NCBI GenBank assembly: GCA_002785985.1
Contig: NHNU01000008.1
Coordinates: 868,001-932,000 of the forward strand
Direction of reading: 5' to 3'
Length of the DNA: 64,000 nucleotides
DNA from: Microcyclosporella mali
Taxonomy: Eukaryota; Ascomycota; Dothideomycetes; Mycosphaerellales; Mycosphaerellaceae
Below the pieces are notes generated by a model. It was given only the letters and a program-made list of their open reading frames with translations. It was not told the DNA's origin and searched no databases. The translations under genes were made by a program, and so were the position numbers. Below are positions 49,732 through 61,900 of the stretch, one piece after another; within the stretch, counting starts at the first letter, position 1, and each line of letters opens with the position of its first letter.

Positions 49732-50415
49732 GCTGTCTGGGAACGGGTTCACGGATCCGGTGTTGCGAGAATGTAGGCGGCGGGGACCTGTGGTTCACTG
49801 GTGCTCTGGTTGTTGTTATTGCTGTCCGGATCGACGCTGTCCTTTCCAGCCAGGCGGTCCAAGAAGTGAGGTGTGGTCGAGAACGAGGTGAAGCAAGGCA
49901 GGAGTCGTCCACGACACGCACTCCCCATCAATTGCCCCTCGCTGCTGTCACTCCTGAATCTCCTTTCATAATCATAATAATTTCATTAGCTCCAACGCGT
50001 TCACACGTGCCGAACACTATCGCCCCGAGCCCGCGCTATCAGTTACTAGCCGACCCGTCAGCCGGCTACCCAGACGACGAGTAGTGGCGGCTTCCGTCCA
50101 GGGTCCTTAGTCTGCCAGACACCTCACTTTGCGACGACATACGCACTTGGCCCGCCATCCCCAGCCATCCTGGTTGCGACTACACCATACACAAGCCCGT
50201 TGTTACCCTGCGTCAACGAGGGATCCGCGCTCTCTGCACACAATCTCATACAGTCTGTACGACTCATTTGCGATCACGAGCGGCCTTGCGCATCCCAAAC
50301 AACACCTTGCGCGACCGCTTCCGAGGCCTACACCAATACCGACATATAACTCGACAACAATCCGCTCGCTCTCTCTCTCTCCCTCTCTCCCGAGCTACAA
50401 CTGCGACAGCCACAC
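49732..50415. other. Divergent intergenic region LRR/coiled-coil genes
   Basis: 684 bases between the start of the LRR gene and that of the coiled-coil gene. It includes an ACGCGT at 49995-50000 and a CT-rich tract (about 50365-50391) just before the ATG at 50416. Probably a shared promoter. Confidence 0.35.
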
Positions 50416-51906
50416 ATGGACTCGCAAGACCCTCTCGACGCTCTCATACCGCCCCCAGACATGTCAGAGCCCATTACGCCCGAGTTGTCGCACGCCCAAT
50501 TGCCAGACGACAATACCGCTGTTGTCGCCAAGCTGCAGGCCAGTCGCATTGATCGTGCGCCCAGTAGCATCACGCCGCCACCGTCGACTCAGATCCCTTT
50601 ATCGAGTCGTCAAAAAAGCCGCACCCCGACACCGCCCATGTCCCACATCTCAACTCCTCCTCCAACGATCGAGGCGCCGAGTCAGTCTCACGGCAATCGC
50701 ATGGCAGCTGGGGCATTAGGGTCCATGACAGCTGCAGAAGTGGAGTCTGCGTCGCCCGATGCGCTGCGAAATGAATTTCAGGCTTTACATTCTTCGCTTC
50801 AAGAGGCTAAGATGTCTGCGGCGCATCACAAATTGCAATACCAGATGTTGTCGCAGGAGCACGCTGCAGCAATGGAGCGCATGGCCGTTGAGGCTCGTAT
50901 GGCCCAGACTGAGCATAATGTTATCTACTTCGCTGAGCAAGCAAAGGCCGCCGCCACGCCTCAGCCGTCGCCTGTCCAGGAAGGCACCATACCGGTGCAC
51001 AAGGATCTATATCAGCGGATGTGTAGAGAAATACAACAACTGCGCGATGCTAACAATGCTTGGAAGATCGAGTGCGACTCAAAGGAACGATACATCGAGC
51101 GTCAAGACGAAGAGATCGCAAGTTTGACCGACAAGGTCACTCTGATGCGTGAGCGCATTCGCGAGAGCAGAGAGCATCTACAAAAATATAGACGAAATAT
51201 GTCATCTCCTCGAGCTGATGCTACTCCTCGATCTATCTACAGCACGCCTCATCGCGGCCATGTAAATGTGCAGGCACAAGCTCAGCCCTTTGCGGCGTTG
51301 CTTCAGGCATCGGAGATGGCCAGTCAGGAATCTGCTCGCTCTGGCAAGAAAAGTCACACCCGGAATGTTCACAGCACATCAAGCCTGCCTGCTACTCCAC
51401 AGCGTCTGCAGAAAGTGCAGGCGCCGCAATATCACACTCCATCTGGTCGCCAAGCGCCGCGCAATGTCCCAGCGACAGCGCCGATGCTACGTACAGGTGC
51501 GATGCGTACGCCCGACGTCTACAGCCAGCCAGCACTCCCTGTCTCTAAGAGCATGCATCCTGCAGCGACTCAATCCGACGGAACTGTGTCAGCATCTGAT
51601 GATGAGCGCGATGGTGATAGCGAGGCGGAGACCGACATCATCGAACAGGACAACGAGATCGGCGAGTCTCATGCTTCACGTGCCGCTTCTCAGATGCTGC
51701 GCACAAGCCAGGAACAGCAGCAGGCTAAGCGCGAAAGTTTTCAAGGTCGTGGCATGCTGCAATCCACCAGCGACAAATACCGACAAACGAAGCTCTTCGG
51801 CGCCGTGAGGAAAGCTGGTATCGATAGAGATGACGAGCCACCCGCGAAACGCGCCAGGGTGGGAGAGCCTACTGTCGGTCTTGGCATTGCTGGATTCAGG
51901 GATTAA
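50416..51906 (+). CDS. Coiled-coil protein of unknown function
   Basis: Single exon, 496 residues. N-terminal 100 residues are Pro/Ser/Thr-rich (PPSTQIPLSSRQKSRTPTPP). Residues about 115-290 form coiled coils: RNEFQALHSSLQEAKMSAAH, then QEHAAAMERMAVEARMAQTE, then YQRMCREIQQLRDANNAWKI, then DEEIASLTDKVTLMRERIRE. The C-terminal half is again disordered with basic Arg/Ser motifs (SRAASQMLRTSQEQQ) and ends in KLFGAVRKAGIDRDDEPPAK and a possible nuclear signal. I do not recognise the family, though similar proteins are widespread in Pezizomycotina by general shape. A structural or cytoskeletal/nuclear role is possible. Starts within a promoter with CT tracts. Confidence 0.65.
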   Translation: MDSQDPLDALIPPPDMSEPITPELSHAQLPDDNTAVVAKLQASRIDRAPSSITPPPSTQIPLSSRQKSRTPTPPMSHISTPPPTIEAPSQSHGNRMAAGALGSMTAAEVESASPDALRNEFQALHSSLQEAKMSAAHHKLQYQMLSQEHAAAMERMAVEARMAQTEHNVIYFAEQAKAAATPQPSPVQEGTIPVHKDLYQRMCREIQQLRDANNAWKIECDSKERYIERQDEEIASLTDKVTLMRERIRESREHLQKYRRNMSSPRADATPRSIYSTPHRGHVNVQAQAQPFAALLQASEMASQESARSGKKSHTRNVHSTSSLPATPQRLQKVQAPQYHTPSGRQAPRNVPATAPMLRTGAMRTPDVYSQPALPVSKSMHPAATQSDGTVSASDDERDGDSEAETDIIEQDNEIGESHASRAASQMLRTSQEQQQAKRESFQGRGMLQSTSDKYRQTKLFGAVRKAGIDRDDEPPAKRARVGEPTVGLGIAGFRD

Positions 51907-52499
51907 GGTACCCTTCACTTCACCTTCACTTCGCTCCGCCCGATGGGCTTCCAAGCTTCACTTATCCACCTCTACGACATGCTCACTTGGGAGGAGGCAC
52001 ATATGCCACCTCTTTGGGTATTCACATGTTGGCGAACGTGTCCAACATCAATTCAATGAAAGCATCAATTTGCAGCAATCAGCATCCTCACCTTTCCCTC
52101 TTTCACTTCATTCTAGGTGAGCTTCAAGATGTCAGCCTGTGAGAAAGGTGGGTCTCGATGTGTTTCAGAGCCTCACCTCACCCCAGGGCCGCGCCATCGT
52201 TGTAATGGCTCGTTTCTCCTTGCTCCCTTGTTACAAGTGGTGTTCCGCAAATTGAGCAGACAAAACAGCACCTCAAATCCAACAATGGTTGCCATTAAGC
52301 GTGTCGGCAGCAATGTCGTGCAACTGGCACGTCGCAAGGTACGTTTGAGAGACCGTTATCGTGAGTCGCCTCAACAAGCTGACATGCGAAAAAGAAGCGC
52401 CACATTGGATGGACCTCGATCAATGCCGAGAAGCCTACGAAGCGTAAGTGCATCACTCGTGCACCAAAGCAACCGCCTGCACGCGCGAGTACGCATGCC
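51907..52499. other. Intergenic upstream of the F-box-like gene
   Basis: 593 bases. An ORF at 52117-52641 overlaps the start of the F-box-like gene in another frame and is not supported. Nothing else seen. Confidence 0.3.
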
Positions 52500-53486
52500 A
52501 TGTCCACTCGCAGCGTCACCACAAAGATTACTCGGAAAGCCGTTATGGAGACGAATGAATTGTTTGAAGCAATTCTCCTTGAAATCCCAATCATGGATCT
52601 CTTGGAGTGCCGCCGAGTCAGCAAAACCTGGGGCAAAATGATTCAGTCCTCTGTCAAGATACAGCAGAGACTGTTCCTTTCGCCATGTGTATCTGCTCCA
52701 CAGTGGCTGTTCGACAAGACTTCCAGCTACTTTCGGCCCTACGGCCCCACGGATGCATTCATGGAGCGAGGTGACTATGACAGCACTATCAAGAGTACGT
52801 GGGGAGTTCGACAGTGCCGCATGAAGCCAACATTCTTGAATCCACTGCTTGTCGCTCACGACCCTGAGCCGATGCGGCCAGATTTGAACAGCCGCGCTAC
52901 GCTGTGCGAGTCTATCCGGCTCAAATATAGTCCACAGTTGGTATTCGACAGACCGAACATCTACCACAAGATGTTTCTGTCCCAACCACCGACCAGAGAA
53001 GTGCAGCTCATAGTCGCTTATCGCCAGAAACGTGATGCCTCGCACGGCAGGTCACGCCCTCGCTTCCCTATCCTCCATACGAACGGCAAAATCAGAGTCC
53101 GCCGCAACGATGGCGTCACCTTAGGCGACGTGTTGAGTGCGATTCGAAAGCGTATCGAACGCGAGGAATGCATCGGAGGCCAGTACAAGATCGAGATATC
53201 GCAGACCAAGTTCCCCAGGCAGACGGCTATCTGGATGTTGGGCGCTATCGTCGTTGGTCCAGAGGAGCACAACACCGTGAATCACAATCGGGATGAGCCT
53301 AGTCTGCTGGCCAAAGAGTTTGTGAAGCACGAGAAATTCGTCAGGGACAGTGAGACTACTAAGAGCGCTGCAAAGGCAAGCTGTCAGCAATTCGAAGACT
53401 GGTTCCCACTGAGCGAGAGGAACCGAGAGGCAAGTCGAGCCATGGCTCGTCTTCCTGCCTCGCAAGTTGTCAATGGCCAGTGTTGA
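52500..53486 (+). CDS. F-box-like domain protein, intact
   Basis: Single exon, 328 residues (a second ATG at 52545 is a possible start). The F-box-like N-terminus has ELFEAILLEIPIMDLLECR, then RVSKTWGKMIQSSVKIQQRL and FLSP, as in the expanded family of Dothideomycetes. The middle has PTFLNPLLVAHDPEP. The C-terminal half has IYHKMFLSQPPTREVQLIV and GVTLGDVLSAIRKRIEREE, which also occur in the broken paralogue at 18782-19467. Such proteins may recruit targets to SCF ubiquitin ligases through Skp1, but substrate specificity is unknown. No signal peptide or membrane segment. The flanking genes are unrelated. Lineage expansion makes these genes variable among isolates. Confidence 0.75.
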   Translation: MSTRSVTTKITRKAVMETNELFEAILLEIPIMDLLECRRVSKTWGKMIQSSVKIQQRLFLSPCVSAPQWLFDKTSSYFRPYGPTDAFMERGDYDSTIKSTWGVRQCRMKPTFLNPLLVAHDPEPMRPDLNSRATLCESIRLKYSPQLVFDRPNIYHKMFLSQPPTREVQLIVAYRQKRDASHGRSRPRFPILHTNGKIRVRRNDGVTLGDVLSAIRKRIEREECIGGQYKIEISQTKFPRQTAIWMLGAIVVGPEEHNTVNHNRDEPSLLAKEFVKHEKFVRDSETTKSAAKASCQQFEDWFPLSERNREASRAMARLPASQVVNGQC

Positions 53487-54096
53487 CGATATGTATGATG
53501 AGAATTGTGAGAGGTACATTACATGCTGGTGCTATGGAATGTTGCACTGGTAGGGAGATGCCGGGGGATTGCTTGATGAGAAAGGATGGCTTGATGATGA
53601 ACGAGCGTTACGCTCTGGCAGCTGCATGAACATGGAAACTGATGCTTGAGCCTTGTTTCGTACGATCAGAAACCCACGGTCATGTATATTACGTACTCCC
53701 AAGTCTTGCACAAGCTACTGATCTCCACCACCTATCTCAATCGTACTGACCTCACGCCCTGTTCTACTTAGCATTCGATGCTACATAGCATCGCAAACCG
53801 TCGCCGCGCGGATAACCCGATATATCTCTGTCGATAGCCACGATACCAATCAACTCGATCATGAAGTCAGGTTCATGCTTCAACACTGTTGCCCACTGCC
53901 TCTCCTACATGATGTGAAGGCTACGGGCGAGATCGATGATGTGAAAAAGATTCAACGTGTTCTCGCAAACGGCCGTCGGTTTCCAGATCCCACGCCTTGC
54001 TATAAGCGGTTAAAGTGAAGACCTGCCAATCTTTTCCTCCACCTCCCCTGCTCCTGCTGGCGTTCTCGCGTCGTACTTCATCAACACTATATCTAT
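53487..54096. other. Convergent intergenic region
   Basis: 610 bases between two genes that end toward each other. No ORF longer than 60 codons, no repeat and no RNA gene is recognised. Confidence 0.35.
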
Positions 54097-55399
54097 CTAG
54101 TGTTTACACCTTCCACAATACCCGCAGCTCGCAGAGCAGGCTGTGAAGTCTTCTTCTCCCGAATCAACAGCATCATCGTCGTCAGCGTCCGAGCCTGCAC
54201 CATACAGCGAGTCCGACTCTTCGCGTGTGTCTGTCCCCGAGTCTGAAGTCGCGTCGCTCGACTCCCAGATGCGCTGGAGGTCTTCTGGCAATGCATGCGG
54301 GAAGTTGCCACCAACATGTCGGATTTCAAGTCTTCCGGGGCTCTGAGAGCACACTTCCACCCTCTTCTGGGGCGATCTCCTGACGACAGCCACGATCTTG
54401 CTCATTATGCCTGCCAGGACACGGAGGTCTTCTTGACTCTCGTCTTCCCACTGCGCAATTCTGTCGCGGACGTCCTGAACTCGGATATCGCGAAACACGC
54501 CTCTCTGATGGAAGGCTGAGATGAAGTTTGGGATCTGTCTTGCCCACAACCGTCCGATTTCGCCGGCAAGGATATCTTCCTTTGATTTCCAAGCTGAACG
54601 AGTCTTCAGGTCAAAGGTGGCGTGCTTTGGAACGTTTGCACCGCCACTCATCATGCGTAAAGACCCAACTTCCGACAATTCGAGACCTCGGGAGTCAAAT
54701 ATCTGTTGGTCTGCCACTTTCGAAGGCAGGTACCCGTCGCCTTCGTAACGAATGACACAATCGAAACCAGCGAACTTGTACCGAATCATTCTTTGATGAG
54801 AGTCAGAGTCGCTAACAGCGTCATCCCAAGTCGTGTATCGCTCTGCAAAGGTATGTCCATAGCCGTGAATGCCCAAAATTTTCTCAAGCGGAGAGTTTTC
54901 ACGACGCACGAAGAAGACAGTCTCTCCAACAAGCTCGGCAACGAATCTGAAAGTGTGGTCTGTCCTCTTCGCCAACCGCAGAAGATGTCCGACTGTGCTT
55001 CCGCAAGCAAATATGTCTATCTCCTCGCAACCCAGATTCGGCTGCTGCGCGAGCGTGGCGCGCACAGCTGGCTCAATTGGATGGCTCGGATAGTGCATTG
55101 CGTTGACGTCGCGATAGTATTCTCCTGCGTCTTCCTTGAGCTGTATTGGCTCACTCAAAGGTGTCCAGGTGGGCGGCATGCCTGCAAATATGTAAGCATC
55201 CCAGAAACATTCACAAGGCAAGCTCATGAGCAAAGCACTCACCGGGTACGACAATTCTTGGAACTGAGCCTTTGAGCCAGTTGAAAGACGCAAAGTCTCT
55301 ACACTCTGTGATTCTAGCGTTGGCGAGCTTGAGGGTTAGCTTAGCGCATTCGACGCTCTCAACCAAATCACCAAAGGGAGGAGCTGGGAATGGAGCCAT
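54097..55399 (-). CDS. Conserved fungal protein, often labelled GGPP synthetase-like (spliced)
   Basis: Exons 55399-55243 and 55181-54097 give 413 residues. The 61-nt intron opens GTGAGTGC and ends ATTTGCAG and splits a Gly codon; the first exon has SFNWLKGSVPRIVVP, which is continued by GMPPTWTPLSEPI after the junction. The body has IDIFACGSTVGHLLRLAKR, FVAELVGETVFFVRR, HGYGHTFAERYTTWDDAVSD, then HQRMIRYKFAGFDCVIRYEG and DGYLPSK. These motifs are shared by a family commonly carrying a 'geranylgeranyl pyrophosphate synthetase' label. I see no DDxxD aspartate-rich motif in a prenyltransferase context, so I do not accept that function. The C-terminus is an acidic tail (about 375-398) followed by five Cys in a short CSASCGYCGRCKH. 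Function unknown. It is divergent to the large helicase/AAA+ gene. Confidence 0.7.
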
Positions 55400-55914
55400 G
55401 TCTTTCTTTTCTTGGTGCCGCCAGAGAGAAGATGGTCTCATCGATACGCACTTGCTGTTGTGTGCGCTTGCGTCCAGTGGCTATATCATCGACTATAACC
55501 AGTACAATCCACTTGGATGCGGGAAGCTCAAAGCTGCATTGCACCACCGCTCTTATCTTGTGGTAAGATGTTCCGACTCGCTGGTTCGATTTATGGTTTA
55601 CTCGCCGCTACATGCTTCTGCCACGGAAACAGGGACTTTGTAGGTTGGACCAATGAAGTATGCATACGTGCCCAACGATGGCCAGGTATCGCGTGTGATG
55701 AGCTCGCAGAGCATTTTCTGTGGCTGTGAAACTGTCCTCCCCGCAACTCTTGCATCGAGACCCTGGCCTGACCTGATCCTTACCTATCTGGCCACAGCCT
55801 TGTGGACGTCCGTACGGAACTTTAGCACTTCAGCTAGCTTTGGAACTTGTCCGCTCTGGCTACACCATCTATCTTTTGTCAACATTCGAGCTTTGTAACC
55901 ACCTCCACCCTTCT
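55400..55914. other. Divergent intergenic region
   Basis: 515 bases shared as promoter between the gene ending at 54097 and the large helicase/AAA+ gene. The helicase frame is open upstream to an ATG at 55840, but the first plausible start is 55915. No known site seen. Confidence 0.3.
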
Positions 55915-58900
55915 ATGGCTGTCTTACCATCTCGTCGTGAGGAGCGGCTTGCGCAGCTTTTTCGAGCTTGCATCAACGGTTCCCGAAAGGTCGGCAGTAT
56001 CAATGATGCCAAACTGCTTCTTCAAGCCATCTGCAACGAAAGCGATCCAGTGAGCTGCATAGAGAAGATTGGATGCAGCAAATCTGCTCTCGAGGCGATT
56101 CGAACGGCCAGTCGCATTGATGTGAGTGCGGCCTTCATCAATTCCCACATACGAGAGCTTTTGGCGTACATATCGGCGCCATCGATCAAAAGTCTCTGCA
56201 ATGGAGAATTCTTAAGGCGAGTGCTGGTGGAGCTAGTGTCGCCTCCTGCCTTGTGGGACGCTTTGGTCAAGGAATTCCACAACAATGGGCTGACACCAGA
56301 AACCGAGCTTGTTTTCGCATGGTTATTGATGGAGCTGGTTTCCTGGACCACAAACCCACCCATTGATGTCGAACAGATCGCAATGAATATTACTAACAGC
56401 AAGATTCTTACCGAATCTGAAGATCGTGAGAAGCGTGCACTTGGCTATCGCATCGCGCACATTGTGAACACCAGGGCTTCAGCCCAATCCGTGGAAGCTG
56501 CTGGGCCTGGAGGGCGGCATGACAATGACTTCGTTGACTTCCGCAAGATTTCCATATACCCGACCGAGGATGAGCTCACCAGCAACGAGCGACCATTCTA
56601 TCGCCCTGCGTCTGCCCTCAGTGAGCAGCCTATGGACTCTCGCTTGGGCTTTCATTTGGACAATCAATTTCGACTATTGCGTGAGGATTTTATGGCGGAA
56701 CTACAAGATGACATCAAGGCTTCATCCGACAAGAAAAGAAGTGGTCATAGTCGTCGACATCGAACACGGCTCGGAGACCTTCGGCTGGCGGGAGGTTTTT
56801 GTGGAAAAGAGAAGAACAAAGTTCCCTTTGCAATCACTGTCTCGGTGAGTAATGGACTAGAGGCTTTCATGCATCGTAGTCCTGAGGACAAACGCAAATA
56901 CCTGAAGCTGAACCCGAGCTTTCTGAAGCACAACTCGTTTGGCTATTTCATCGACAAGTCAAAAGGGAATATCATTGCTTTTGCAACACTCTCTCGGAAT
57001 GAAGATTTGCTTATCAAGAGCCCACCGGTCGTCGTTCTCCAAATTCCCGGAGAAAAGGCGCTCGTGAGAGTGCTCATTGCTTTGCAATGGTCCAATGCTC
57101 TCGAATTTGTCCTCATCGACACTGCGGTCTTCGCTTACGAGCCTGTGCTCACATGCCTCCAGTCGAAGTTAGAGCTACCGCTGTGCGAACAGATTCTGTC
57201 CACTGGTAACGAGGTTCATCCTGGGCGATCGATACTCAAGATCACAGATGTAGCTGCGCAGCTGGAACAACTCAGTGGGAAAGACATCCAATCGGCGTTG
57301 AACCTTCGCAAAAGCGTTGTTCTAGAGGAGACACAGATGACGTCCCTACTGACTGGCCTGCGGCAGTGCGTGAGTCTCATACAGGGTCCGCCAGGGACTG
57401 GCAAGTCTTTTCTCGGTGCGCTACTTGCAAAGGCATTTCACGATTACACCAAAGAGAAAATCCTTGTTATCGGCTTCACCAACCACGCTCTGGACCAGTT
57501 CCTAGAAGATCTTCTAGATATTGGAATACCATCCGAGAGCATGATCCGCTTAGGGTTCAAGTCGACCCAGCGAACCAAGCATTTAGGTCTTTGGGAGCAA
57601 TCCCGGGGGTCATCCAGAAGTCAGGACGATTGGAACGCTATTAATCGCCTCACTGGTGAGGCTCATGAGCAGGAAGGGTCGGTATTTGAAGCTTTGACTG
57701 ATCTTGGAAACCTACGAAACTCCTTCGCAGAGCTATTGAGCTTTTTAGAATTCTCTGACGACGACTACGACTTCTTCGAGGCTTTCCAGCTGCCTATGGG
57801 TACGGACGGCTTCGCGGTTGTCGGGGAAGGTGGCAAAGCTGTGAATGACTACTATCTCGTTGATAGGTGGCTAGGAGGCAAGGACGCTGGCATCTTTCAG
57901 CGCAGCTTGTCGTCTTGGCACACGAAGATCTGGCAGATGGACTCCACTTCCCGGCGAGAGAAGTCTTCGCGTTGGTTCAAAGCTATGCTATCAGAGGCCG
58001 TCGCGAGTGTGCAGCAGAAGGTGCACAACTACAATGCGACTCAACGTATCCTCCACGAAGCTGTAGCTCGGAAAGATACCAACGCTATGCTGCAGAAACG
58101 GATCGTAGCATGCACAACCACTGCTGCAGCCAAATATACATCTCAGCTTCAGAGCTTCGGGCCAGGAGTCATCATCGTCGAAGAAGCTGGAGAAATCCTG
58201 GAAGGACACATCCTCACGGCAATGACTCACAGTACTAAACAGCTCGTACTCATTGGCGACCATCAGCAGCTGCGTCCCAAAGTGAACAACTATAAACTCA
58301 CAGTCGAGAAGGGAGACGGCTATGATCTCAATCGATCTTTGTTCGAGCGCCTCGTAAAGTCCGGCTTTCCACATACGACATTGAAACGGCAACATCGCAT
58401 GTGTCCCGAGATATCCAGACTTGTCCGCTCTCTGACGTATCCTGAGCTCATGGATGCCCAAAGTACGATGAATAGAGAGACATTGCGCGGTCTGCAGGAA
58501 CGCGTCGTTTTTATAAAGCATGAAGAACCAGAGCTTGCCTCCCAAATCGCTGATCGTCAGGATCAAGGATCGTCCGTCAGCAAGCAGAATGAATTTGAGG
58601 CCAGCCTCATCGTGAAAATCGTCAAGTACATGGCACAGCAAGGTTATGGCACGACTAATCAAGTCGTTCTGACACCTTACCTCGGACAGCTGCAGCTAAT
58701 ACGGCGCGAGCTAGCGGAGGAGAACGACCCGGTGCTTAACGATCTCGACTCTTTCGATCTTATCAAAGCTGGATTGCTTTCTCCAGCAAGTGCGTCGCAA
58801 ACGAGACGACCGATTAGCATCTCGACCATAGGTAAGTCTCAGCGTTGACATGGATGATACAGGCTGACCAGCTGCAGACAATTACCAAGGTGAAGAAAGT

Positions 58901-61900
58901 GATGTAGTCATCGTCAGTCTTACTCGCTCGAATCCTCAAGGAGACATCGGCTTCATGGCATCGCCGGAACGCTTGAACGTCTTGTTGTCCAGAGCGCGCC
59001 AAGCTCTCATCATTATTGGCAATCCTGCGACCTTCATTGCAAGTCGCAAAGGAAGTGAGCTCTGGCAGTCCTTCTTTTCCCTGCTGGCGAAATCCAATAG
59101 CATATTTGACGGTCTTCCAGTCAGCTGCGAACGACATCCTGAGCAGGAGATGGTTCTGAAGATGCCTTCTGACTTCGATGAGCTTTGCCCAGATGGGGGA
59201 TGTGCTGCACCTTGGTTGGTACACTAATTCTGGGACTTTGATGATCTAAGTGCTAACGATCGCAAGTGGCGCCAAGCTTGCCTGCGGCCACGAGTGTCCA
59301 CGCAGTTGTCACCGTATCACAGATCATGCGAAAGTGAGGTGCTCGATCATCGTAGAGGAGAAGTGTCCAAAAGGGCACTCTATGACCCGGCCGTGCTCTC
59401 GCCCCAAACCATGCCACATTTGCGAGACTGAGGCTCGTATAAGATCTCAGCGATTGGAAAGAGATGCGAAACTGGAGCAAGAACGTCAGGCAAAGCAACA
59501 TGCGTATGCTCAACAGCTCGTGACATTGCAAGACGAGATTGATCACCAGAATCGGCTAGCACGCGCAGAAAAAGAAGAAAAGGATTTGCAAAGCGAAGTG
59601 GAAAAGCGAAGTAGAACGCTTGACAAGGCGAAAGCACAAGTTGAGCAGCAGAAGGCTGACAAGGACGCTGCTGCAATGAGGGAAAAGCAAAAGAAGTCTC
59701 CAAAAAGCAATGCAGAACCGAGGAAACGTCAGTCCCAGCAGCCATCGTGCGTACCAGTCTTGCCTTCACAGGCTCGCGATGACTGGGAACGGCAGAAGTC
59801 CACAGAGGGAGCTCGTAACCAGGCAGTCGACGAGCTCATGCATATGATTGGATTAGAGGATGTCAAGGAACACTTCCTCGACATCAAGTCGAAAGTTGAT
59901 CTTGCTATTCGTCAAGGCCTTGACCTTGGCAAAGAAAGACTCAGCGCCTCGTTGCTCGGAAATCCTGGAACTGGTAATCATGTATTCCATATTGTGTATG
60001 ACACAATACTGATCAAGTCACAGGCAAAACGACCGTAGCCCGCCTGTACGCAAAGTTCTTGACTACGCTAGGTGCCTTGCCAGGGAACCACTTTGTTGAG
60101 AGCACAGGCTCCAAACTGGCAGCCGAGGGCGTCAAAGGCTGCGAGAAGATCCTCGAAACTATTCAAAACGAGGGCGGAGGCGCCCTGTTCATTGACGAGG
60201 CATATCAATTGGCTTCTGGCAACCATGCCGGAGGCGCCGCAGTCTTGGACTTCTTGCTCGCCGAAGTTGAAAACCTTCGTGGCAAGGTTGTCTTCATTCT
60301 TGCTGGGTACACCCGTCCTATGGAGAAGTTTTTCGCGCAGTGAGTACTTCCTTGTCAATTCGTGACAGTGTCATGCTCAGTGTTCTCCTTTGTAGCAACC
60401 CTGGGTTTCCAAGTCGCTTCCCTATCCAGATGGACTTCGCGGACTATAACGACAGCGAGCTTCTCGAGATTCTCAACCATAACCTGGAGAGGAAGTACAA
60501 CGGCAACATCGTCCTAGAGGAGGGTCCCCGAGGGCTCTATGCACGAATCGTCGCTCGCCGCTTAGGTCGGGGACGTGGCAAAGAAGGCTTCGGCAACGCT
60601 CGTGCCGTGGAAAATGCTGTTGACAAGATTGCGAATCGACAAGCCAAGAGGCTTCGGAAGCAGAAGCGGCGCAAGATTGTTGGTCCCTCGAATGACATGC
60701 TCTTTACTCGGGAAGATCTCATTGGGCCGAAGCCGACCGATGCATTGTCCGGTAATTCTGCTTGGAACGAGCTGCAGACGTTGATCGGGCTTCCGTCAGT
60801 GAAGGACTCAGTCAAAGCTCTTTTCGACAGCATCCAATATAACTATGAGCGGGAATTGAATGAAGAGCCTCTTGTCGACTTCACCTTGAACAAGGTCTTC
60901 ATTGGGAGCCCCGGGACAGGGAAGACCAGTGTTGCAAAGCTGTATGGCCGCATATTGGCAGATATCGGGCTGCTATCCAATGGCGAAGGTACGTCACTTT
61001 CGGCACGTCAAGGATTCTTGCTGATCGAAACACAGTGGTGGTCAAGACACCTGCAGACTTTATAGGCAATGTCCTCGGAGCATCAGAAGCTAACACCAAG
61101 GCAATCCTGGACGCGGCCGTCGGAAAGGTACTTGTGATTGACGAGGCTTACGGTCTCTACGGAGGTCAAAGCTCGACTGCCGATCCATTTCGAGTAGCGG
61201 TGATCGACACAATCGTCGCAGAGGTTCAGAGCGTTCCGGGCGATGATCGATGTGTTCTACTCCTAGGGTACAAGGAACAAATGGAGGAAATGATGCAGAA
61301 TACTAATCCAGGATTGGCACGCCGCTTCCCAATTGACTCTGGATTTGTCTTCGAGGACTTCTCCGACGAGGACATGGCACGTATATTCGACATGAAACTG
61401 CAAAGGCAACACTTTCGCGTCACGGATACCGGGAGGAGTGTCGCTCTGGACATGCTTAGGCGAGCTCGCAATCGACCTCACTTCGGTAATGCTGGAGAGG
61501 TGGACATCCTGCTGAACGATACCAAGATGCGCCAGCAGAAGCGAGTCGCGAAGGATCCCACAGCAGAGCGTGCAGTCTTCGAAGCTCAGGACTTCGACCT
61601 AGAATTCGACAGGAGCGAACGTGCAGTGACAAACATCTCAGCTCTGTTCAAAGACACCGTCGGCTGTGAAAAGATCGTTGAACAGTTGCAAGGCTACCAG
61701 AATACCGTTGCCAACATGAAGAAGCTCGATATGGACCCACGGGAGCAGACCCCTTTCGCCTTCCTCTTCAGGGGGCCGCCGGGAACTGGGAAAACGACAA
61801 CCGCAAAACGTATGGGTAAAGTGTTCTATGACATGGGCTTCCTCGCCTCTGCAGAAGTGGTCTCTACTTCAGCTTCCGATCTTGTAGGCGAATATGTGGG

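Noticed and set aside
52117..52641. 174-codon ORF upstream of the F-box-like gene
   Set aside because: It overlaps the F-box-like gene in another frame and is a likely shadow.
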